In this document: piece by piece, positions 6,915 through 16,853 of the stretch
How the letters are laid out: every line of letters starts with the position of its first letter
Numbering within the stretch: the first letter of the stretch is position 1
Source: Sporosarcina ureae
Lineage (GTDB): Bacteria > Bacillota > Bacilli > Bacillales_A > Planococcaceae
Length of the DNA stretch: 64,000 nucleotides
Reading direction: 5' to 3'
NCBI RefSeq assembly: GCF_002101375.1
Contig: NZ_CP015207.1
Location: 2,930,001-2,994,000 of the forward strand
The notes under the pieces: generated by a model
Database searches by the model: none
Seen by the model: the letters and a program-made list of their open reading frames with translations, nothing else
Told to the model about the DNA's origin: nothing
Translations under genes and position numbers: made by a program

Positions 6915-8327
6915 TTGCTTTTATCTGAATTACTAAAGGATTGGCCATGCACTATTTTACAGGGCTCAATTCGACGGGCAATCGATGGGATCACGGAATC
7001 TTCAAAGAGGGTCAAGAAAAATTATGTATTTGTAGCAAAGAAAGGAGTTATGACAGATGGAATGACATTTATTGAAGAAGCGATTTCAAATGGAGCAAAC
7101 ACGTTGGTAATCGATCGAGAAAACATAGATCTAACACGCATACCAGCAAACATTACGATCGTTCTGATTCCCGATAGTTCGCTTTTTATTTCATATGGAA
7201 GTGCGAAGTTTTCAGATAACCCAGCTGAAGAATTACGCATCATTGGCATTACGGGGACGAACGGTAAAACTACAGTCAGTCATTTTATCGGGCAATTATT
7301 AAAAGAACTCGGACATAAAACAGCTGTTATTGGAACGACAGGTCTTTATATTGACGGTAAGCTAACAGAGCCGATTCGAAATTCTATGACGACGATGCCA
7401 GCTGAGCAATTACATCCTATTTTACGTAGATGTATTAAGCAACAAGTCACCCATATTGTTCTTGAGGCATCTTCAATTGGGCTGTTCAAGAATCGTTTAG
7501 CACACTGCCCGTTAACTGTTGGTGTTTTTTTGAATATTGGAATGGATCACTATGTAGAACATGGAGGTAGACAGCCATACATCGATGCCAAAAAATTACT
7601 TATTCCATTAGCTGATCAGCTTGTAATTAATGAAGATGACGAGACATGTCGTGCTATAGGGGAGGAATTATCCAAACCGCCCATTTATTTCAGCAGTCGA
7701 CATATTAACGGCAAGCCACAACAAAAAGTGCTACTTGCTAATTTAGGTCATCACAATGAAATGAATGCAAGGGCGGCTATAGGAGCACTCATGGCGCTTG
7801 GATATTCATTACGCGTCATAAAGCCTCATTTGCATGCTTTGCGCCTTCCAACTGGGCGACTGGAGAAATATGAAGAAGCGGGTATTGAAGTGTATGTAGA
7901 TTATGCGCACACACCAGACGCCTTACAAGCGGTATTGGAAGCCTTGTCTGAGTCCTCCAAACGGCTGATAACTGTATTTGGATGTGGAGGAGAAAGAGAC
8001 CGTGACAAGCGTCCACAAATGGGTGCAGTTGCTGCTCACTACAGTTCACATGTGATTTTGACTTCTGATAATCCAAGAACAGAAGATCCGTCACAAATTA
8101 TTGTGGACATTTTGGGGGGCATGGTGGGTTTTACAACCCCTATCGAAATCTTCATCGATCGGCACCAGGCAATCCAATACGCTGTCACACAAGCGCAGCC
8201 AGGTGAGATTGTGCTCATTGCAGGGAAAGGACATGAACAAATACAGCAAATAGAGCATCAGACGATACACTTTTGCGATATGGAAGAAGTGAAAAAAACG
8301 TTTAGTAGGAGAAATACCAAAAAGTAA
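6915..8327 (+). CDS. MurE-family UDP-MurNAc-tripeptide ligase, DAP-type motif (second MurE)
   Basis: A 470-residue Mur ligase. It has an N-terminal UDP-binding domain (about 1-105), the ATP loop GITGTNGKTT (111-120), TTMPAEQL, MDHYVEHGG followed by a lysine pair (K226/K227) where the carbamylated lysine lies, VDYAHTPDAL, VFGCGGERDRDKRP, DNPR (385-388) and AGKGHE. DNPR, with its arginine, marks ligases that add meso-diaminopimelate; lysine-adding MurE lacks that arginine. One deviation is SSI where almost all MurE have SSH (about 186-188). It lies outside the dcw cluster, which has no murE, and is divergent from an aspartokinase. The start is TTG 6915 behind an AAGGGGCGGGAGA stretch. The likely role is spore-cortex precursor synthesis (inference); it could also be the only MurE. 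Confidence 0.82.
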   Translation: MLLSELLKDWPCTILQGSIRRAIDGITESSKRVKKNYVFVAKKGVMTDGMTFIEEAISNGANTLVIDRENIDLTRIPANITIVLIPDSSLFISYGSAKFSDNPAEELRIIGITGTNGKTTVSHFIGQLLKELGHKTAVIGTTGLYIDGKLTEPIRNSMTTMPAEQLHPILRRCIKQQVTHIVLEASSIGLFKNRLAHCPLTVGVFLNIGMDHYVEHGGRQPYIDAKKLLIPLADQLVINEDDETCRAIGEELSKPPIYFSSRHINGKPQQKVLLANLGHHNEMNARAAIGALMALGYSLRVIKPHLHALRLPTGRLEKYEEAGIEVYVDYAHTPDALQAVLEALSESSKRLITVFGCGGERDRDKRPQMGAVAAHYSSHVILTSDNPRTEDPSQIIVDILGGMVGFTTPIEIFIDRHQAIQYAVTQAQPGEIVLIAGKGHEQIQQIEHQTIHFCDMEEVKKTFSRRNTKK

Positions 8328-8392
8328 AAGTCTTAATGGATAGTCGAGGAAGCAGTTTTTTGTTATGATAGTGGTGATAGGAGGTGCGGCAA

Positions 8393-8839
8393 TTGGTAAT
8401 GATGACAGATGAGTGGATGCGAGTCATCGATATGGCGGAAGAACTTTCCGAGATGCTGCTGTGTTCTGAAGTGGTGAAAACCTATCAAGACGCACATAAC
8501 CGTGTATATTCAAACGCTGATCTGCGAAAAAAGATCATGGATTTCACTAAAATGAAAGAACAATATGAGGATGTACAGCGTTTTGGGCGCTATCATCCAG
8601 ATTACAAAGTAATTATGAAGGAAATTCGGGTTCAAAAGCGCGAACTGGATTTACAAGATGAAGTGGCTGCATTGCGTCTGGCTGAAAATGACGTACAGGA
8701 TCTGTTGGACGAAATTGGTATCTTGATTGGCCAGTCCGTTTCAGAAGCTGTGAAAGTACCAGCAGGTGATGGGACATTCTCTAACAGCTCTTGCGGTAGC
8801 GGTTGTGGTTCAGGTGGCAGCTGTTCTTGTTCAGCGTAA
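8393..8839 (+). CDS. ylbF: YlbF, Y-complex regulator of RNase Y
   Basis: About 148 residues, mostly helical, of the YlbF/YmcA family. In B. subtilis YlbF forms the Y-complex with YmcA and YaaT, which binds iron-sulfur clusters, steers RNase Y mRNA maturation and is needed for competence, biofilm and sporulation. The protein ends in a Cys/Gly/Ser-rich tail with five cysteines (SCGSGCGSGGSCSC), fitting cluster ligation. AGGAGGTG (8379-8386) overlaps the upstream GTG, so I use TTG 8393; ATG 8399 is an alternative. A strong terminator follows. Confidence 0.88.
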   Translation: MVMMTDEWMRVIDMAEELSEMLLCSEVVKTYQDAHNRVYSNADLRKKIMDFTKMKEQYEDVQRFGRYHPDYKVIMKEIRVQKRELDLQDEVAALRLAENDVQDLLDEIGILIGQSVSEAVKVPAGDGTFSNSSCGSGCGSGGSCSCSA

Positions 8840-8858
8840 ATTTATTTCATAAAAATGA

Positions 8859-8893
8859 GTAACCCCCTGCAAAAACTGCAGGGGGTTACTTTA
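8859..8893 (+). terminator. Terminator after ylbF
   Basis: GTAACCCCCTGCA pairs perfectly with TGCAGGGGGTTAC (8859-8889) around AAAAC, followed by TTTAT. Confidence 0.9.
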
Positions 8894-8979
8894 TAGATAT
8901 AATTAGTGTCCGAGGAGAAGGTAAACATTAAAGTGGCGTTTTGAGCGCAAGCATGTCCACGGTAAGCCTTATAGTCACT

Positions 8980-9849
8980 TTAGTGCTCATTGAAGAACGT
9001 CAATAATTGTTTTGGGTAACATGTTATAAAACCATCGACGTCCAATTTAGCTAGTTTTGGAAGTTCATCTGTCTCATTCAACGCATAAAATACAGTTATA
9101 TTGAGATCTTGTAAAAAGCGGACGAAACCTTCTGAAGCGAGTGGGAACACACCAAGTTTTTCGGGCAGGCAGAATAGATCTGCATTTGGTCGGTACAGAT
9201 GACCGAATTTGCTCGTAAAAGCGACATAAGCTTTTTTTATTTCTTCACTTCCTGCACCTAAGGCAACAGAATTCTGAGCATATAGATTAAATCGATCAAT
9301 TTGTTCATCGTATAGACTTGTTACTACAACACGTTCAGTAGCATCTACCTCTTTTAGTAGTCGCCACAATTTGGAAGGGATTAAACTTCCTTCATACGTT
9401 GTAGGGCAATCATTCATAGAGATGACAAGTAATAATTGGGGGAACTTTTCCAACAGTTCACGTAATGATACAACTGATACATCTCCATGCAAAGTATCAA
9501 GATCATGGGCGTTATTATATTTTGTCAAGATTTCATCTACTGTATAATCGGCTATTTCATTGGAAGGCAAAAGTTCCTGGTTAGGCACTAATAAAATATC
9601 TTCATCTTTCGTGAGTTGTATATCGACCGCGAATCCGTGAACACCTAAATCAGCCATCTTGGTATAAGCGGTAAGTGGGTCAACTTCTGTATTTTGGCAC
9701 AGTTGCGCGTCAGTTAAAATAGCTACTTCCGAGAAATGGAGCGCTTTCTTTTCGGCTCGGGGTTCTGGTTTTGCTATTACTTTTGAAGCCGCCCATGCAG
9801 CTACACTTGCAGCTCCCACAGTTAATGCAACGTTTGTTTTCCTTCCCAA
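8980..9849 (-). CDS. Degenerate glycerophosphodiester phosphodiesterase-like protein
   Basis: A 289-residue protein with an N-terminal hydrophobic segment (about 8-26) and a TIM-barrel region resembling GDPD enzymes: LTAYTKMADLGVHGFAVDIQ and LTKDEDILLV, later SLRELLEKFP and TSLYDEQIDRF. The catalytic residues seem lost. The HRG motif is replaced by LTDA, ENT by QNT, the metal Glu by Ala in AVD, and the HD motif by PN. It is thus probably a membrane-anchored pseudoenzyme. The start is TTG 9849 with GAGGAGGT 6 bases upstream. It sits on the minus strand between ylbF and ylbG. The partner or ligand is unknown. Confidence 0.65.
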   Translation of the reverse strand: MGRKTNVALTVGAASVAAWAASKVIAKPEPRAEKKALHFSEVAILTDAQLCQNTEVDPLTAYTKMADLGVHGFAVDIQLTKDEDILLVPNQELLPSNEIADYTVDEILTKYNNAHDLDTLHGDVSVVSLRELLEKFPQLLLVISMNDCPTTYEGSLIPSKLWRLLKEVDATERVVVTSLYDEQIDRFNLYAQNSVALGAGSEEIKKAYVAFTSKFGHLYRPNADLFCLPEKLGVFPLASEGFVRFLQDLNITVFYALNETDELPKLAKLDVDGFITCYPKQLLTFFNEH

Positions 9850-10078
9850 TCTAAAACCTCCTCAATAATATAGTCAGTTATCACTTTTTTGTTGAGCTGA
9901 TGTTTATACTTCAACTGAACAGAAAATACTTGTATCTAGTCGCCTTGTAAAAGTAAAGACAGATTGGAATCAGATAAATGTCTTCTTAAGTGTAACCTAT
10001 TCCAGAGAAGGTGTGCAAACAAAGATTGGGGACTGGTCTGGTCTCCCATATATCTACGCAAACATTTCATATGCAAGG

Positions 10079-10108
10079 TTGCAGGACTTTTCTCACCTAT
10101 GGTATTGT
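10079..10108 (+). promoter_or_regulatory. Candidate sigmaA promoter of ylbG
   Basis: TTGCAG (10079-10084), an 18-base spacer and TATTGT (10103-10108) preceded by TGG as an extended -10, 27 bases before the ylbG start. Confidence 0.45.
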
Positions 10109-10134
10109 ATGAAGTAAGAAAGAGGGGGAGAATC

Positions 10135-10407
10135 ATGATTGATCGACAAGGCATAATTGTCTATCTCCATCATTTAAAACAAGCAAAATCATTGCGCAAA
10201 TTTGGGCATGTTCATTATATTTCCAAACGAATGAAATACGTTGTGCTTTACTGTGATATGGAAGACGTGGAAACGACAATCACTAAGTTGGAGCGTTTGT
10301 CGGCTGTACGGAAAGTATTGCCTTCACAACGTCCCTTTGTTAGCACGATATATGAAAATGCAAAGCCCGATAAAGCAAAAGAATATGATTATAAAACAGG
10401 ATTGTGA
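10135..10407 (+). CDS. ylbG: YlbG, DUF2129 family
   Basis: A 90-residue cytoplasmic protein, the same length as B. subtilis YlbG, beginning [20 protein letters not shown]. It has [19 protein letters not shown] and the end [10 protein letters not shown], typical of DUF2129. The reading frame is open further upstream to 9964, but GAGGGGGAG lies just before ATG 10135, so that start is chosen. In B. subtilis the next gene is rsmD; here two extra genes lie between. Function unknown. Confidence 0.88.
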   Translation: MIDRQGIIVYLHHLKQAKSLRKFGHVHYISKRMKYVVLYCDMEDVETTITKLERLSAVRKVLPSQRPFVSTIYENAKPDKAKEYDYKTGL

Positions 10408-10421
10408 CTTGCTGCCGCTTA

Positions 10422-10817
10422 TTAATTTAGCGGCGGCAACAAGTGGTTTAAGCGTAAGACGCCTGTAATGTATTGGTAAAATAACTCATTTTCAGCAAAT
10501 TCAGTTGAATGTTTTATTTCAATTCTGACGGGCTTTTTATTTAGCGACTCTGCATGCTCAACAAACAGGTCATAACGTTTCGATGGTTTGTCTGCAGAAT
10601 AACGTATTCCTTCTCTGCAAATATAGATCGGCATGAAATGAGTGTTTTCATTTGCAGGAGTAAAGGAAACGGCTAATGATAATTGTTCATTAGAATGATG
10701 TTTCGATGAAAAAATATAGGACTTATGAATTCTGTGGGAGTTTGTAGACATTATTTCGAGTAATTCGTAGATGTCGCTATAGCCTTCCCCTAGTTCGATA
10801 AAACGTTGTTGGATCAT
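10422..10817 (-). CDS. Conserved protein of unknown function
   Basis: A 131-residue soluble protein without signal peptide or membrane helix. It looks like a small alpha/beta domain: helical start (RFIELGEGYSDIYELLEIM), then alternating strands (YIFSSKHH, LSLAVSFTP, FMPIYICREGI) and PVRIEIKHSTEF. I recall similar proteins next to ylbG in Bacillus, sometimes labelled methylthioribose kinase, but no kinase motif is present and I do not support that name. ATG 10817 has GGAAG about 9 bases upstream and is preferred to TTG 10823. Monocistronic on the minus strand. Confidence 0.65.
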   Translation of the reverse strand: MIQQRFIELGEGYSDIYELLEIMSTNSHRIHKSYIFSSKHHSNEQLSLAVSFTPANENTHFMPIYICREGIRYSADKPSKRYDLFVEHAESLNKKPVRIEIKHSTEFAENELFYQYITGVLRLNHLLPPLN

Positions 10818-10888
10818 AATCAAGCGCTTCCTTTCAGGCGATTAGTAATGGTTCGTGTCCATCATACCATGTGATGAGGTGTTGTACG

Positions 10889-12327
10889 TTGAAAGTTATT
10901 ATAAGGATTTTATTTCTTTTGGCGGCAGTAAACGGTGGGCTCGTTTATTTGCATTACAGCCAATCGGTCAATGCAAATGGAGAAGGCGCGAATTCAGGTA
11001 CGTATCGTCAGGAAATTGAGGTTGTCAATCGAGCGGATGGATTGTACATTCGTCACCACTTTTATAACTTGTCGGAAGGTAGACATGAGATTATCTGGCC
11101 GGAAGGAAGTGTGGAGCGCGGATGCGAAGCAGAGGACTCTTCTGCATGCGCTCGACTGAATGATTCCAGTGTAGCATTTGAAGAAGGCGGACGTGATCAA
11201 CAATCCATTCGTTATAAACTACCGAAAAAAACACCGCTGACGGAGCGTAAATTATTTAAGGAGCCATTTGTGTTTCTTCAGGATGCAAAACCCCTGACGA
11301 CGGTTCTTCACGTGACTGATGAGCAAGGTATTGGCGGCATGTGGGTGTCGGGATTGGAACGTGTAGGAAAGGCAAATAAAGAGCGTATTACCTATCGTTT
11401 GTATCGTGGCGTAGGATTTGTTAATGAGCTATATTGGCAGAAACAGGATGTGCCACTAGCATACACTTCAAATAAGTTGACAATCTTTGGTGAAGGCATC
11501 GATAAAAAGTATAATGACCGACTGGTTAATATGTTAGAAGCTATCGGTGGGAATCATGTCAGTGTAGTGTTAGCTTCCAGTAATCAGTCGCTGAATGCGG
11601 AACGCTTTATTATAGATAAAACAGATAATATGTCGCAAGTCATAAATCAAGTAGCCAGAATGAGTGTCCAGTCACGTTTCACTTTACAAGCGGACGAGCC
11701 ATCGATGAGCAGTATGATTGCATCTATACTTGCAGATGATCCAGTAGGAACAAAAGCGGAACAAAAAGTATTTATTCGTTTGAAAGAATCCATCTCAGCA
11801 GAGCAATTTCGACAATTTCGTCAAAACATCCAAGAGAAAATAGACAAAAAAATTTCTTCATCCGATTTGGATAGAGCGTTATCCAAGATACTAGCATTTA
11901 ACACTCACTATTTTCATCAGACGATGAAAGAGCAGCGATATAACTATCCATTCCTTTTATTTGATCCACGGCCTGTATTGCTTGATGGAGAAGAAGTTCC
12001 AGAAGTGAAGATAATAGTACAGGATGGTAAAAGTTTTTACCCAGCAGAAGAATTATTGTCAAAAATGGGTTATTCAATTCGTTCAAACGAGCAATCGATT
12101 TATATTGACAGTCCAAATCGCAGCTATCGTTTTTCTAAAGTACAACCTTTCTACATTATGAATAATAGCAAATATGATTACACGGAAAAGCCCTATATCT
12201 TAATCAATAAAACATTATATTTTGATGAAAATTGGTTGCGACGAATCTTCTTGGTGTTAATTGATAAGTCGGATGAAACCATTTCTATCGAACAAATTGA
12301 AAAGTTAATAAAGGAGATGGAAAAAGA

Positions 12328-12331
<4 letters not shown>
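10889..12331 (+). CDS. Exported protein of unknown function with a C-terminal stalk-like domain
   Basis: About 480 residues. An N-terminal hydrophobic segment (MKVIIRILFLLAAVNGGLVY) is a signal anchor or signal peptide. The following 60-200 region is probably beta-rich, with two nearby cysteines in GCEAEDSSACARL that could form a disulfide. The 200-355 region is mixed. The last 110 residues (PRPVLLDGEEVPEV, SFYPAEELLSKMGYSIR, QSIYIDS) resemble the copper amine oxidase N-terminal/stalk domain that binds cell-wall surfaces in Firmicutes; that match is tentative. The start is TTG 10889 with GAGGTG 7 bases upstream. It overlaps rsmD by 4 bases (ATGA) and is therefore cotranscribed. It is absent from this position in B. 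subtilis. Confidence 0.6.
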
Positions 12332-13369
<1,038 letters not shown>

Positions 13370-13390
13370 GGATACGTAATTAAAAAATGA

Positions 13391-13422
13391 TAAAAGGATG
13401 ACCTTTAGAGGCATCCTTTTTT
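13391..13422 (+). terminator. Terminator after coaD
   Basis: AAAAGGATG pairs with CATCCTTTT across an 11-base loop, followed by further T. It ends the operon that runs from the exported unknown through rsmD-coaD. Confidence 0.8.
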
Positions 13423-13485
13423 GCATAGTATTACGTTTATCAGCGAATACTTTACATGGCACTCCATCAGTTTTTGATTACTCAC

Positions 13486-14391
13486 TCAATAAATCCAAAT
13501 GAATAATACAGGGACAAGTAACAGGTTCCAGCCCCTTGCAATCACATAAGGCAGTATACGTATACCAGCGCTTTTAGCGATTGTCATGACCTGCATATGA
13601 ATGCTCATACCATTGATCGAAAGAATGGCCGCGATGAGCATCGGATAAATCGCATCTCCAGCAAAATGCTCGGTAGCAGACTGGACACCAGAAGTCATCT
13701 CGAACACGGCAAGCAATAAAGTTTTGGTAACTCCCATATCCACAGTAATTACGGAAGATATGGAATGCGAAAGCACATTGCCTAGAGAAGAGAAGAAAAT
13801 GACTGTAGTCGCGACTAACAATATAACGGATGAACTGTCTTTAATAGAGCGCAACAAAGGAGATGTTTTATGTTGTTGTTGGGGGATGGACGGGACAGCT
13901 GTTTGCTGATATCGGCTTCCCACAAGTGACATGGCCAATACGAAAAATACGATATTAGCTAAATGAATGGCAATCAACAACTTCCAACCACTTGTCGTGC
14001 TGCCGAATAATTCGTTGCCAACAAAGCCAATAATGAACATAGGTCCTGGTGCATGACAGGATGCGACCAGCAAACTACTTTCAGCTGCAGAGATCTCTCC
14101 ATTCTTTTTCATTTCACTAACGGTCACGGCCCCTACCGGGAAGCCTCCAAATGAACCAAGCACATAAGCCTTTATGTAACGGCTCCATTGACTGGTGCCC
14201 CGCTTGCTAGGCATTTTCAATAACCACTGCGTTAAAATAATATAGGGGAGCAAATAGGGTAGTAACGCATGAGTGAATAATTGGGCTCCCGAAACGGCAC
14301 CTTCATGAGCGACATCTGGTTGCAAAATAAATAAAATAATTAGCGCCCAGATGAAGAGTACGTTACTCATTGTTCGATACGGCAGGATCAT
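13486..14391 (-). CDS. ylbJ: YlbJ-like sporulation integral membrane protein (nucleoside-recognition/Gate domain)
   Basis: About 301 residues (294 if started at MSNVLF, 14370), seven to eight hydrophobic helices. It has the Gate-domain patterns GSFGGFPVGAVTVSEMKKNG and ASCHAPGPMFIIGFVGNELF. B. subtilis YlbJ is sigmaE-controlled and needed for heat-resistant spores; it is about 100 residues longer, so this is a short version. The strand is opposite to B. subtilis. The best ribosome-binding site (AAGGAG) precedes a different ATG at 14404 that opens a 13-codon ORF ending at the MSNVLF start, so translation may be coupled to that leader. Confidence 0.75.
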   Translation of the reverse strand: MILPYRTMSNVLFIWALIILFILQPDVAHEGAVSGAQLFTHALLPYLLPYIILTQWLLKMPSKRGTSQWSRYIKAYVLGSFGGFPVGAVTVSEMKKNGEISAAESSLLVASCHAPGPMFIIGFVGNELFGSTTSGWKLLIAIHLANIVFFVLAMSLVGSRYQQTAVPSIPQQQHKTSPLLRSIKDSSSVILLVATTVIFFSSLGNVLSHSISSVITVDMGVTKTLLLAVFEMTSGVQSATEHFAGDAIYPMLIAAILSINGMSIHMQVMTIAKSAGIRILPYVIARGWNLLLVPVLFIWIY

Positions 14392-14497
14392 AAATAAAAA
14401 GCATCTGTCGCACTCCTTCCTAATTTTTGAAATACAATAAAATCTACCGTAATATATATGTAGTATTCGTACAGGCTATTAATGGAGGTGAGCTTTT

Positions 14498-15544
14498 ATG
14501 AAAATGCGTAAATGGGGAATAGCGGCGGTCATTCTACTAATGATAGCTGTTTTAGTACTTTACCCGTTGGATATGTATATTTCTCGACCAGGCGGAGCCT
14601 ATGATTTGGCACCCCTCGTAGAAGTGATAGGCGGAGATACTGACGACGTAGGAACATTTAGTTTGATGACAATTGCAATTGGCAAGGCAACACCTGTAAC
14701 GTACGCTTGGTCAAAGATTTCAGATAAAATGAAGTTATTGCCGGCTACACAAGTAAGAAGGCATGGGGAAAGTGATGCAGAGTATGGAGTGCGTCAGAAA
14801 AAATTGATGGCTGATTCGAAAATACATGCCATATCGGTAGCGTTTGAGAAGGCAGGATTGCCGATTACCAGAAAATTCACGGGCGTCTTTGTAGCGGGTG
14901 TGTTACCCGCAGGAGCGTCAGCAGGAAAACTCGAAGTAGGGGACATCATTCAATCGATTGATCAACTAAAGCTCGCTTCCGCAGAAGAATTTATGCAAGA
15001 ATTTGGTGATATGCATGAAGGTCAAAAAGTACATTTGCAAGTAGAACGTGGAAAACAGAAGTTGGATGTTCCGGTAGAATTAAAAGAACTTCCGGAGACG
15101 GACGGACGAGTAGGTTTAGGAATAGAGTTTGAAGAGCAGATTAAATTGGAAACAGAGCCAAAGGTGGATATACGTACAGAGGAAATCGGTGGGCCTTCAG
15201 CGGGTTTAATGTTCACACTGGAATTGATGAACCGACTAGTGGATGTCGATTTAACAAAGGGGTATAATATCGCAGGAACTGGCGAGATGCTTGAAGACGG
15301 GTCAGTAGGACGAATTGGTGGAATAGACTTTAAAATCATGGCAGCTGATCGTCAAGATATGGAGATATTTTTCGCGCCCGACGATGAATTACCGGAGGAA
15401 GTGAAAAAGAAGAATCCGCAGCTTCTCTCAAATTATGAAGAAGCGAAAGCAACTGCGGATAAAATCGGTACAAAAATGAAAGTTGTACCGGTCAAAACGA
15501 TCGATGATGCATTAAGTTATTTGGAAAAACTAGAGGAAAAGTAA
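14498..15544 (+). CDS. ylbL: YlbL, membrane-anchored PDZ/Lon-type serine protease
   Basis: 348 residues. An N-terminal membrane anchor (about 6-24) is followed by an extracytoplasmic linker, a PDZ domain (about 125-205, GVFVAGVLPAGASAGKLEVG) and a C-terminal Lon S16 domain. The catalytic serine lies in GGPSAGLMF (Ser234) and the lysine in GGIDFKIMAA (Lys279), the same numbering as the dyad known in B. subtilis YlbL. That protein cleaves the SOS division inhibitor YneA outside the membrane. GGAGGTGAGC precedes ATG 14498. It is convergent with tmcAL, with four bases between stops and no terminator. Confidence 0.92.
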   Translation: MKMRKWGIAAVILLMIAVLVLYPLDMYISRPGGAYDLAPLVEVIGGDTDDVGTFSLMTIAIGKATPVTYAWSKISDKMKLLPATQVRRHGESDAEYGVRQKKLMADSKIHAISVAFEKAGLPITRKFTGVFVAGVLPAGASAGKLEVGDIIQSIDQLKLASAEEFMQEFGDMHEGQKVHLQVERGKQKLDVPVELKELPETDGRVGLGIEFEEQIKLETEPKVDIRTEEIGGPSAGLMFTLELMNRLVDVDLTKGYNIAGTGEMLEDGSVGRIGGIDFKIMAADRQDMEIFFAPDDELPEEVKKKNPQLLSNYEEAKATADKIGTKMKVVPVKTIDDALSYLEKLEEK

Positions 15545-15548
15545 AGTG

Positions 15549-16727
15549 TCACAGTAATATGGGCGGTGTTTTAAAATCGAGACCTGGCTCTCGTTGAATA
15601 CCACACATATAAATATCCGTACTTTTAATATCCATTAGAAGTGATGGGTCCTTGTGAGAACCTACTCGGCTTATAACTGGCAAAGTCACTTCTTTTTTCA
15701 CTGTGCGCAAATAACTTCTTCCGTCTTCAGACATACCGAGTAGTCGTAAATAAGATGGACTGGTGATTTGTGCGCGGATTGATTTTCGATAACCGGTCAA
15801 AATATGTACTAGCATTCGTTGTATTCGTGTCCATGTGTAACGTTTAGATTTGACGGCTTGCATAAATTCTTGAAATGTAGCATGTCCTTTTGCAGCGCGC
15901 CATAGAGAAAATTCAATACCTTCCGTGATATCTGCAATGGATGCCAATTGTTCAGGCCCTTCACGAAGAATCATGTATCGAAGAAATGGGTAGAGATGAT
16001 CCCAGCTTTGATGAGGCTGTTGATGAAGAAGCTCATAGGAAGATGAAGGCATGAAAGGTTGAACGTGCGCGACATCGGTCGCAAACAATTCTTTGCGTAT
16101 TCCTGTTGCGCTGGCGATAGACTCTACAGGTAATACTTCATCATGATAATGTGTTCCTTTTCTCTCGAGCGTGACAGCAATCATGTTCGATTGAATTTCT
16201 TTTATGGCTTGCATATAATGAAATCCTAGAATGTTATTTGGTTCTGATAAATCAGCGAGTGGTTTTTCAGTGGCGCGTGAAATTGCTTCATATGCAATTC
16301 GCAAGGCATTCGGATAACTGATCCCTTCTTGTATGGAACTCTTTATGGTTTTTTCATAAAGTTCATGATGTGTATTCATTGTGTCTAAACTATTTATAAA
16401 TGGCTCGATGTGACCTTCTTCACTACCGAAGCAAATGTTCTTGCATTGAAGTGCATCGAGGATGTGGACGGCTCCTTTAGCGAATTGAGGAGCATGGGCT
16501 GTAGAAAAAGCATAAGGTAACTCAATGACTAGGTCTGCACCACTAGCAAGGGCCATGTGCGCTCGTGTCCATTTATCGACAATCGCTGGTTCACCGCGTT
16601 GAAGAAAATGTCCACTCATCACAGCGATGATCACATCTGCACGCGTTAGTCTTTTAGCTTCATTGAGATGGAACAAATGGCCGTTATGAAAGGGATTATA
16701 TTCGACGACAATACCAGTAGCTATCAA
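15549..16727 (-). CDS. tmcAL: tRNA(Met) cytidine acetate ligase TmcAL (YlbM)
   Basis: A 392-residue nucleotidyltransferase-fold enzyme that makes N4-acetylcytidine at the wobble position of elongator tRNA(Met) from acetate and ATP. Signature: GIVVEYNPFHNGHLFHL (residues 4-20, HxGH), VIAVMSGHFLQRGEPAI, ADLVIELPYAFSTAHAPQFA and KNICFGSEEGH. The length matches B. subtilis (about 415) within family range. The start is TTG 16727 with GAGGAGGAT upstream. Divergent from ylbN. Confidence 0.92.
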   Translation of the reverse strand: MIATGIVVEYNPFHNGHLFHLNEAKRLTRADVIIAVMSGHFLQRGEPAIVDKWTRAHMALASGADLVIELPYAFSTAHAPQFAKGAVHILDALQCKNICFGSEEGHIEPFINSLDTMNTHHELYEKTIKSSIQEGISYPNALRIAYEAISRATEKPLADLSEPNNILGFHYMQAIKEIQSNMIAVTLERKGTHYHDEVLPVESIASATGIRKELFATDVAHVQPFMPSSSYELLHQQPHQSWDHLYPFLRYMILREGPEQLASIADITEGIEFSLWRAAKGHATFQEFMQAVKSKRYTWTRIQRMLVHILTGYRKSIRAQITSPSYLRLLGMSEDGRSYLRTVKKEVTLPVISRVGSHKDPSLLMDIKSTDIYMCGIQREPGLDFKTPPILL

Positions 16728-16797
16728 TGAAATCCTCCTCTGTACTTGCGTATAATGAATTATACCGTTAAACTTGATAAGGTGACAAGAAAATATC

Positions 16798-16826
16798 TTG
16801 ACATCCCTTATTTAAAATACTATAAT
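16798..16826 (+). promoter_or_regulatory. Consensus sigmaA promoter of ylbN-rpmF
   Basis: A perfect TTGACA (16798-16803), a 17-base spacer and a perfect TATAAT (16821-16826), 27 bases before the ylbN start. This should be a strong constitutive promoter, fitting a ribosomal protein gene downstream. Confidence 0.9.
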
Positions 16827-16853
16827 CAACATTGTTGTCTTGAGGTGATAGAC

